DNA of 5,251 nt from JAPHTQ01 sp046484535 (GTDB taxonomy: Bacteria > Pseudomonadota > Gammaproteobacteria > Thiohalomonadales > Thiohalomonadaceae), in the NCBI GenBank assembly GCA_046484535.1, contig JAWOIT010000089.1, positions 1 to 5,251 of the forward strand, written 5' to 3'. Position 1 is the first letter of the stretch; each line of letters begins with the position of its first letter. The notes under the pieces were generated by a model. The model had not been told where the DNA came from. It ran no database searches and worked only from the letters and a program-made list of their open reading frames with translations. This document shows, piece after piece, positions 1-4,268 of this stretch. A program made the translations under genes and the position numbers.

Positions 1-962
1 CCCAGGCACTTGATGAATACCTCGGTGAGGGTGGCCTCGAAAAATTTATCACGATAGAGATAGAGGTAGCGCAGCGCCTCCGTAGCGGGAATGGTTTTCT
101 CTTCACTGCCGGTAGTCAGTCTGTCATAGGTATCGACAATCGCGACGATCTTGGAAAAGAGACTAATCTCATCCTTCCCAAGCTGTCGCGGGTAACCCTT
201 ACCGTCTATTTGCTCATGGTGTGAAAGCGCCACCTCGACCACGCTATTGGGCATATCCTTGGCACTGAGCAATATTTCCGCACCATATGTCGTGTGCTTC
301 ATCACCTGCTCGTTCTCCGCCTGAGTTTTATTCCCCTTGTTGAGTAAATCAAGGGAAATCTTAACTTCACCCACATCATGCAGGAGCGCGGCCAGCGCCA
401 GCTCTTCAAGCATGTCGTGGGAGAACTGCATATAGCGCCCCAGCGTGATAGATAAAATACTGCAGTTTATTGCATGCGCCTCCGCCTCACGGTCGTGGCT
501 CTTCATCGTGCTTAACAGCAGCAGCGCATCCGGGCTGCGCTCCAGGCTCTCCATAATATCCCTGACCACACCCTTGGCCTGAGAGTAATCCAACTTTCCT
601 CCCCCACTGACATCGCGAAACAGCCTGGTGACAAGTTGCTCTGCCTCGTGGCGAATATCTTTTGCCTCGCCGAACTCCTCTTCCACCGAGACCTTATGTT
701 CCGGACGCTGATATTTTTTCCTTTCCTTGTCGCCAACCTCATCGAGTGAGGCACACGACGACAAGGGAAGCTTTTTCTCGTAGTTGCTGCGATCTTCATC
801 AATGAACACATAGTTACAACAACGCTCAAGTTCATTGATATCCCCCTGGCTTGTAATGGCAAACCCCTGAAATAGAAAAGGGGTTTCCAGCCAAGGCCGA
901 TCCAGTTCGGCCACATACATCCCAACCTGCAGATCCTTTGAATCGATTTTTACTTTATTCAT
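1..962 (-). CDS. DUF3391 and HD-GYP domain protein, probable cyclic-di-GMP phosphodiesterase (C-terminus outside window)
   Basis: Reading down from an ATG at 962-960 gives 320 open codons running off the left edge. Residues about 3-58 match the DUF3391 N-terminal domain, including VGMYVAELDRPWLETPFLFQG at about 13-33. Residues about 150-320 form an HD-GYP domain: H163 in the first helix, HD at 195-196, MKH at 221-223, HHEQIDGKGYP at 248-258 and VDTYDRLT at 276-283. HD-GYP proteins hydrolyse c-di-GMP in the cytoplasm and so lower biofilm-type signalling. The family is usually about 400 residues, so perhaps 70-100 are missing. No membrane segment or signal peptide is seen. Two departures from the consensus are visible: the lysine of HDxGK is glutamate (E199), and the RPY segment after YDxLT is absent, reading TGSEEKTIP instead. 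The metal ligands look intact, so activity is plausible but unproven. The start is preceded only by a weak GGTG. The gene is divergent from dapC and clearly lower in GC. Confidence 0.92.
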   Translation of the reverse strand, partial: MNKVKIDSKDLQVGMYVAELDRPWLETPFLFQGFAITSQGDINELERCCNYVFIDEDRSNYEKKLPLSSCASLDEVGDKERKKYQRPEHKVSVEEEFGEAKDIRHEAEQLVTRLFRDVSGGGKLDYSQAKGVVRDIMESLERSPDALLLLSTMKSHDREAEAHAINCSILSITLGRYMQFSHDMLEELALAALLHDVGEVKISLDLLNKGNKTQAENEQVMKHTTYGAEILLSAKDMPNSVVEVALSHHEQIDGKGYPRQLGKDEISLFSKIVAIVDTYDRLTTGSEEKTIPATEALRYLYLYRDKFFEATLTEVFIKCL

Positions 963-972
963 TAGGCACCAC

Positions 973-986
973 GAAAATAGATTTTC
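973..986. promoter_or_regulatory. 6+2+6 perfect dyad in the HD-GYP leader
   Basis: GAAAAT and ATTTTC are exact reverse complements separated by AG. The dyad lies about 10 bases upstream of the HD-GYP ATG. It could be a regulator site or a small hairpin near the ribosome binding region. A dyad of this size can also arise by chance. Confidence 0.3.
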
Positions 987-1054
987 TCATCAGGAATATG
1001 TGGGTTACGGGCAACTACCGCACACTATACGTGATTAGTTCCTCAATACTCATC

Positions 1055-1095
1055 GCCGCAGTGCGGCCATCCGCTGACATGCGGCTCGCCGAGCC
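1055..1095. promoter_or_regulatory. Pair of 6+1+6 GC-rich dyads
   Basis: GCCGCA-G-TGCGGC at 1055-1067 and GGCTCG-C-CGAGCC at 1083-1095 are two perfect dyads of identical geometry, each with a single central base. Their centres, 1061 and 1089, are 28 bases apart, close to but not exactly an integral number of helical turns. They lie about 95-130 bases upstream of the HD-GYP start. The half-sites differ in sequence, so they are unlikely to be two sites for one protein unless it reads shape. As RNA they could form two short hairpins in the HD-GYP leader. Confidence 0.3.
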
Positions 1096-1343
1096 AACAG
1101 ATATCGATGCAATATATTTATAAATCACAAGGTTATTTTACGGAAAACGAGCGTGACCACCACCCCTTCACAGTGCCTCCTTTGCGCAGCGTTAATTCTC
1201 TCGGCCATGACACGGCATTTCCCCCACAGCCCCATTCACAATAAGGCGTGAGATGAAGGGGCACCCCCTCGTTTAGCCCCTAATGACCGACCTCATGTCA
1301 GGGAAAAGGGTTCCGCGTTCCCGGATTTCGCCCGGTTCATTGT

Positions 1344-1364
1344 TTTGCTAGCAAATAGGCCTAT
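1344..1364. promoter_or_regulatory. Two abutting perfect palindromes upstream of the dapC promoter
   Basis: TTTGCTAGCAAA at 1344-1355 is a perfect 12-bp palindrome, and ATAGGCCTAT at 1355-1364 is a perfect 10-bp palindrome sharing its first base with the last base of the former. They end 11 bases before the proposed dapC -35 element at 1376, where an activator or repressor could bind. No specific regulator is recognised, so the operator role is inference from position and symmetry only. Confidence 0.4.
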
Positions 1365-1375
1365 GAAGCCGATGG

Positions 1376-1404
1376 TTTATGGGGCGGTCCCAATACCATA
1401 TAAT
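1376..1404 (+). promoter_or_regulatory. Candidate sigma-70 promoter for dapC
   Basis: A consensus -10 hexamer TATAAT lies at 1399-1404. At the ideal 17-base spacing, 1376-1381 reads TTTATG, a weak -35 element matching three of six consensus positions. Transcription would begin near 1411, giving a leader of about 23 bases before the ATG at 1435. The strong -10 with a poor -35 fits a promoter needing an activator, and adjacent palindromes at 1344-1364 could supply one. The placement also argues against translation starting upstream of 1411. Confidence 0.5.
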
Positions 1405-1434
1405 GAGGGGCTAATCTTTGTCAGTCAAAACATA

Positions 1435-2628
1435 ATGAACCCTGATCTGAACAGACTGCAGCCCTACCCCTTCGAGAAGCTGAACAAGCTCAAGGGGGAG
1501 GTCTCGCCTGTCGACAAGCCCCATATCGCTCTATCCATCGGCGAGCCCAAGCACCAGCCGCCGGGCTTTGTAGTGGAGGAGCTGATCACCCACCTGCACG
1601 GCCTGGCCAACTACCCGCTGACCAAGGGGCGGCCCGAACTGCGCCAGGCGATCGCCGGCTGGCTCACCCGACGTTTCGGTCTGCCCGAGGGCTCTGTCGA
1701 TGCCGAACGCCACGTGCTGCCTGTGGCCGGGACCCGTGAGGCGTTGTTCGCCTTCGCCCAGGCGGTGGTGGACCGCACTACCGACCCACTGGTGCTCTCG
1801 CCCAACCCCTTCTACCAGATCTATGAGGGGGCGGCGCTACTGGCCGGGGCGGAGCCCTACTTCCTCAACACCACCGCCGAGAGCGGTTTTTTGCCGGAAC
1901 TGGACAACGTGCCTGCCGAGGTATGGCGGCGCTGCCAGCTGATCTATCTATGCACCCCCGGTAATCCGACCGGCGCGGTGGCGGATGTGGCCTACCTGCA
2001 GAAGCTGATCCGGCTGGCCGACGAGCACGATTTTGTCATCGCCTCCGATGAGTGTTACTCGGAACTCTATTTCGATGAGGACAACCCGCCGCCGGGGCTT
2101 TTACAGGCCGCGGCGGAGATGGGCCGCAACGACTACCATCGCTGCGTGGTCTTCCACAGTCTTTCCAAGCGCTCCAACCTGCCGGGGCTGCGCTCCGGTT
2201 TTGTCGCCGGTGACGCCGAGGTGCTGGGGCGCTTTCTCAAGTACCGCACCTACCACGGCTGCGCCCTGCCGCCGCCCACCCAGGCGGCGAGTATCGTGGC
2301 GTGGAACGACGAGGCGCATGTAAAGGCAAACCGCGATCTCTACCGGCAGAAATTCGAGGCTGTGCTGAAGATCCTCCAGCCGGTGATGAAGGTGGAGCGG
2401 CCCGATGCCGGCTTTTATCTTTGGCCCGAAACGCCGATCAGCGACACCGATTTTGCCCAGCGGCTCTTTGCCGAGCAGAACGTCACCGTGCTGCCGGGCA
2501 GTTACCTCTCCCGCGACGCCCACGGCGGCAACCCCGGCACCAACCGGGTGCGCATGGCCCTGGTGGCGGAGCTGGACGAATGTATCGAAGCGGCGGAGCG
2601 AATCCGTGAGTTTGTTGAAAAGAACTAA
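1435..2628 (+). CDS. dapC: Succinyldiaminopimelate aminotransferase DapC
   Basis: This 397-residue fold-type I, PLP-dependent aminotransferase converts N-succinyl-2-amino-6-oxopimelate to N-succinyl-LL-2,6-diaminopimelate, with glutamate as amino donor, in lysine and peptidoglycan precursor synthesis in the cytoplasm. Visible motifs are PGNPTG at 175-180, ASDECYSE at 203-210 with the cofactor-contacting aspartate D205, SLSKRSNLPGLRSG at 242-255 with the Schiff-base lysine K245, and NRVRM at 370-374 with the substrate-carboxylate arginine. The N-terminus MNPDLNRLQPYPFEKL is the usual start of this family. The frame stays open upstream to a TTG at 1345, but those 30 extra residues look unlike coding sequence and a TATAAT box lies inside them, so the ATG at 1435 is preferred. 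No good Shine-Dalgarno sequence precedes it. Other class I/II aminotransferases are similar, but this N-terminus and the dapD and dapE neighbours support DapC. Confidence 0.93.
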   Translation: MNPDLNRLQPYPFEKLNKLKGEVSPVDKPHIALSIGEPKHQPPGFVVEELITHLHGLANYPLTKGRPELRQAIAGWLTRRFGLPEGSVDAERHVLPVAGTREALFAFAQAVVDRTTDPLVLSPNPFYQIYEGAALLAGAEPYFLNTTAESGFLPELDNVPAEVWRRCQLIYLCTPGNPTGAVADVAYLQKLIRLADEHDFVIASDECYSELYFDEDNPPPGLLQAAAEMGRNDYHRCVVFHSLSKRSNLPGLRSGFVAGDAEVLGRFLKYRTYHGCALPPPTQAASIVAWNDEAHVKANRDLYRQKFEAVLKILQPVMKVERPDAGFYLWPETPISDTDFAQRLFAEQNVTVLPGSYLSRDAHGGNPGTNRVRMALVAELDECIEAAERIREFVEKN

Positions 2629-2635
2629 TTTAATG

Positions 2636-2662
2636 CACCGCAAAGACGCAAAGAGCGCAAAG
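2636..2662 (+). repeat. GCAAAG-type intergenic repeat, copy 1 (left arm)
   Basis: Three CGCAAAG units separated by one and two bases, preceded by CAC, begin 7 bases after the dapC stop. The copy at 2753-2779 is its reverse complement with 3 mismatches in 27, so the pair can form a long hairpin in the dapC-dapD transcript. I recall similar repeats between genes of many gammaproteobacteria, but know of no settled name or function. Confidence 0.75.
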
Positions 2663-2752
2663 GGGTTAGCCGTCAGGTGGTCTCACATCACTTTAGACAT
2701 TTGATGTTAGGCTGAAACACTATCAGGTGAGCAGAAAGGTCAGTCATTATTT

Positions 2753-2779
2753 CTTTGCGTCCTTTGCGCCTTTGCGGTG
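2753..2779 (-). repeat. GCAAAG-type intergenic repeat, copy 2 (right arm)
   Basis: On the minus strand this reads CACCGCAAAG-G-CGCAAAG-GA-CGCAAAG, the same three-unit design as the copy at 2636-2662. Its minus-strand start shares a 17-base identical string, TTTCACCGCAAAGGCGC, with the copy at 3721. It ends 16 bases before the dapD Shine-Dalgarno sequence. The 144-bp unit from 2636 to 2779 therefore has 27-bp inverted ends around 90 bases of unrelated sequence, with no obvious flanking target duplication. Confidence 0.75.
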
Positions 2780-2795
2780 AAACATCTTTTCTTTC

Positions 2796-2800
2796 AGGAG
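2796..2800 (+). promoter_or_regulatory. dapD ribosome binding site
   Basis: AGGAG lies 7 bases before the ATG at 2808. It is the strongest Shine-Dalgarno sequence in the window and fixes the dapD start. It contrasts with dapC, which has none that is convincing. Confidence 0.8.
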
Positions 2801-2807
2801 ATTAATA

Positions 2808-3632
2808 ATGAGCGATATTCAGAAGATTATTGAAGAGGCGTTCGAGCGCCGTGCCGAGATCACCCCGCGCAGCGTGGAGACCCACGTCAAAGAGGCGGTG
2901 GATGAGGCGATCCGCATGCTCGACTCCGGTGAGGCGCGTGTGGCCGAACAGAAGGGTGTGGGCGATTGGCAAGTCAACGAGTGGCTGAAGAAGGCCGTAC
3001 TGCTCTCCTTCCGCATCAACGACAATGATGTGATGCGTGGCGGCTTTACCAACTACTACGACAAGGTGCCTTCCAAGTACGCCGAGATGAGTTCCCGCGA
3101 GCTGCGCGAAGGCGGCGTGCGTGTGGTGCCGCCGGCCTCCGCCCGCCGCGGTTCCTTTATCGCCTCCGGCTGCGTGCTGATGCCCTCCTATGTGAACATC
3201 GGCGCCTATGTCGACTCCGGCACCATGGTCGACACCTGGGCCACCGTCGGCTCCTGCGCCCAGATCGGCAAAAACGTTCATCTCTCCGGCGGTGTCGGCA
3301 TCGGTGGCGTGTTGGAGCCGCTGCAGGCCGCGCCGACCATCATCGAGGACAACTGCTTTATCGGCGCCCGCTCCGAGGTGGTCGAAGGGGTCATCGTCGA
3401 GGAGGGCTCGGTGATCTCTATGGGCGTCTATATCGGCCAGTCCACCAAGATCTACGACCGCGAAACCGGCGAGGTTCACTACGGCCGCGTACCGGCCGGT
3501 TCCGTCGTCGTCTCCGGCAACCTGCCGAGCAAGGATGGCAGCTACAGCCTCTACTGCGCCGTGATCGTGAAGAAGGTGGACGAGAAGACTCGCGGCAAGG
3601 TCGGCATCAACGAGCTGCTGCGCGATATCTAA
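2808..3632 (+). CDS. dapD: 2,3,4,5-tetrahydropyridine-2,6-dicarboxylate N-succinyltransferase DapD
   Basis: DapD transfers succinyl from succinyl-CoA to tetrahydrodipicolinate, committing it to the succinylase branch of diaminopimelate and lysine synthesis. The protein has 274 residues, the same length as the E. coli enzyme as I recall it. An alpha-helical N-terminal domain (about 1-100, including WQVNEWLKKAVLLSFR at 54-69) is followed by a left-handed beta-helix of hexapeptide repeats (about 102-235). That region includes SGTMVDTWATVGSCAQIG at 137-154, GGVGIGGVLEP at 161-171 and IGARSEVVEGVIVEEGS at 185-201. The aspartate of MVDTW (D142) and the glutamate of RSEVVEG (E190) correspond to residues reported as catalytic in DapD homologues. 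The family forms trimers. An AGGAG at 2796-2800 sets the start. Repeat-bearing spacers of 179 and 280 bases flank the gene, so it may be transcribed apart from its neighbours, though I found no convincing promoter for it. No defects are seen. Confidence 0.97.
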   Translation: MSDIQKIIEEAFERRAEITPRSVETHVKEAVDEAIRMLDSGEARVAEQKGVGDWQVNEWLKKAVLLSFRINDNDVMRGGFTNYYDKVPSKYAEMSSRELREGGVRVVPPASARRGSFIASGCVLMPSYVNIGAYVDSGTMVDTWATVGSCAQIGKNVHLSGGVGIGGVLEPLQAAPTIIEDNCFIGARSEVVEGVIVEEGSVISMGVYIGQSTKIYDRETGEVHYGRVPAGSVVVSGNLPSKDGSYSLYCAVIVKKVDEKTRGKVGINELLRDI

Positions 3633-3642
3633 AAGATAGTTG

Positions 3643-3668
3643 CCACAGAGATCACAGAGGACTCGGAG
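3643..3668 (+). repeat. CACAGAG variant of the three-unit repeat
   Basis: CCACAGAG, CACAGAG and CTCGGAG follow one another with two-base spacers, starting 11 bases after the dapD stop. The architecture of three purine-rich heptamers about 9 bases apart matches the GCAAAG repeats, suggesting a diverged relative. That relationship is inferred from periodicity, not strong identity. Confidence 0.5.
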
Positions 3669-3675
3669 CAACATA

Positions 3676-3698
3676 GGCTGGGCATCGCATGCCCAGCC
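3676..3698 (+). terminator. Perfect 10-bp stem-loop downstream of dapD, possible terminator or mRNA 3' stabiliser
   Basis: GGCTGGGCAT and ATGCCCAGCC are exact reverse complements around a CGC loop, giving a very stable GC-rich hairpin 43 bases after the dapD stop. No U-tract follows at once; the next bases are ACACCTAAATTTGG. It is therefore not a classic intrinsic terminator. It could be a weak terminator, a processing or stability element, or another repetitive hairpin. Confidence 0.5.
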
Positions 3699-3720
3699 AC
3701 ACCTAAATTTGGCTTAATTT

Positions 3721-3747
3721 CACCGCAAAGGCGCGAAGACGCAGAGG
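3721..3747 (+). repeat. GCAAAG-type intergenic repeat, copy 3
   Basis: This copy reads CACCGCAAAG-G-CGCGAAG-A-CGCAGAGG, with the three-unit structure partly degraded. With the preceding TTT it shares 17 identical bases with the minus-strand reading of the copy at 2753-2779. It forms the left arm of an imperfect inverted pair with 3868-3886. Confidence 0.7.
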
Positions 3748-3774
3748 TTACATACAAGGCCGCAAACTCAGCGT

Positions 3775-3851
3775 ATTGCCAATCAGCAACGAAGCAACCT
3801 CGGTGCACAACAAAACCAGATTGCTTCGTCACCCAGGCTCCTCGCAATGAC
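3775..3851. repeat. ATTGCTTCG-type palindromic repeat, two copies in inverted orientation
   Basis: Bases 3789-3800 (ACGAAGCAACCT) and 3818-3829 (AGATTGCTTCGT) are reverse complements with one mismatch in 12, separated by 17 bases. The right-hand copy continues to CTCCTCGCAATGAC at 3838-3851, so its ends (ATTGC at 3820-3824, GCAAT at 3844-3848) are themselves inverted. From memory this resembles a repeat scattered through many environmental bacterial genomes, often mis-annotated as small proteins with an SLRGA-like start. Here it lies inside the inverted GCAAAG-type arms at 3721-3747 and 3868-3886. Confidence 0.65.
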
Positions 3852-3867
3852 ATGTACGGCATTAGTA

Positions 3868-3886
3868 CTCAGCGCCTCTGCGGTTG
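3868..3886 (-). repeat. GCAAAG-type repeat, degenerate copy 4
   Basis: On the minus strand this reads CAACCGCAGAGGCGCTGAG, resembling the first two units of the copy at 3721-3747 with one inserted base and several changes. It closes a second inverted unit of about 166 bp and ends 26 bases before the YffB-like ATG. The relationship is clear in pattern but weaker than for the pair before dapD. Confidence 0.5.
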
Positions 3887-3912
3887 AGGCATTTATACCT
3901 GGAACAAGTACT

Positions 3913-4260
3913 ATGAATACACTCGTAGGGATCAAAAACTGCGACTCGGTGAAAAAGGCCAAAAAGTGGCTGGAACAGAACGGCGTCGACTATGCCTTTC
4001 ACGACCTGCGCGAGCAGGGGGTGGACAAGACCGCCCTGGAGAAGTGGGTCGATGAGCTGGGCTGGGAGGTGCTGCTCAACAAACGCTCCACCACCTGGAA
4101 ACAGTTGGCCGATGACGAGCGCGCCGATGTCGATCGGGACAAGGCGGTAATGCTGTTTCTCGCCTATCCCACCCTTATCAAGCGCCCCGTGCTGATCACC
4201 CCGGAGGGGATTATGGTCGGTTTCAAGGAGGCGGAGTACAAAAAGGCCTTCGGGAAATAA
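3913..4260 (+). CDS. yffB: ArsC/Spx family reductase-like protein, YffB type
   Basis: This 115-residue protein has a thioredoxin-like fold of the ArsC/Spx superfamily. The N-terminus GIKNCDSVKKAKKWL (residues 6-20) holds the single conserved cysteine C10 at the place of the ArsC catalytic cysteine. NKRSTTWKQL at 56-65 (R58), PTLIKRPVL at 86-94 (R91) and VGF at 102-104 complete the family signature. YffB-type proteins are small, about 115-120 residues, and their substrate is not settled; a glutathione-dependent thiol reductase role has been suggested, and arsenate reduction should not be assumed. The frame is open upstream to an ATG at 3847, but those 22 residues come from intergenic repeats, while the ATG at 3913 gives the family N-terminus with GGAAC 8 bases ahead. 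It ends 8 bases before dapE, an arrangement also found in E. coli, so co-expression with lysine synthesis is likely. Why the two genes travel together is unknown. Confidence 0.9.
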   Translation: MNTLVGIKNCDSVKKAKKWLEQNGVDYAFHDLREQGVDKTALEKWVDELGWEVLLNKRSTTWKQLADDERADVDRDKAVMLFLAYPTLIKRPVLITPEGIMVGFKEAEYKKAFGK

Positions 4261-4268
4261 TTTTTACC

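Larger units (their letters stand above)
963..1434. other. Divergent intergenic region between the HD-GYP gene and dapC
   Basis: This 472-base spacer separates two divergently transcribed genes and should carry both promoters. No tRNA, rRNA or convincing protein gene was seen. It contains several short perfect dyads, at 973-986, 1055-1067, 1083-1095, 1344-1355 and 1355-1364, a weaker 6-bp stem at 1257-1281, and a TATAAT box at 1399-1404. On the minus strand I could not find a well-spaced sigma-70 promoter for the HD-GYP gene; a TATAGT near 1025-1030 lacks a good -35 partner. The stretch around 1105-1140 is AT-rich. Nothing resembling a lysine riboswitch was recognised. Confidence 0.6.

Noticed and set aside
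512..925. Minus-strand 137-residue open frame
   Set aside because: It is an out-of-frame shadow of the HD-GYP gene, which reads in another minus-strand frame with clear DUF3391 and HD-GYP motifs.
938..1123. Plus-strand 61-residue open frame across the HD-GYP start and leader
   Set aside because: It shows no recognisable motif, overlaps the 5' end of the HD-GYP gene and has no convincing ribosome binding site.
1257..1281. AGGGGC/GCCCCT stem as a terminator
   Set aside because: The stem is only 6 bp with a 13-base loop and no T-run, and it lies between divergent genes where no terminator is needed.
2636..2665. Possible CRISPR array suggested by repeated GCAAAG units
   Set aside because: The units are heptamers with one- or two-base spacers and recur in inverted orientation, so there are no CRISPR-sized repeats or spacers and no cas genes.
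2701..2726. TTGATG and TATCAG as a dapD promoter
   Set aside because: The hexamers are only 14 bases apart and TATCAG is a weak -10, so I do not annotate a promoter here.
2802..3674. Minus-strand 290-residue open frame opposite dapD
   Set aside because: It is a long antisense frame produced by high-GC codon use in dapD. It begins in the CACAGAG repeat and looks like no known family.
3629..3862. Minus-strand 77-residue open frame between dapD and yffB
   Set aside because: It is a translation of the intergenic repeats. Its MSLRGAWVTKQ and ASSRLCGE strings are typical of spurious proteins from such repeats.
3847..3912. Upstream ATG extension of the YffB-like protein
   Set aside because: The 22 extra residues derive from repeat sequence, and the family N-terminus begins at the ATG at 3913.
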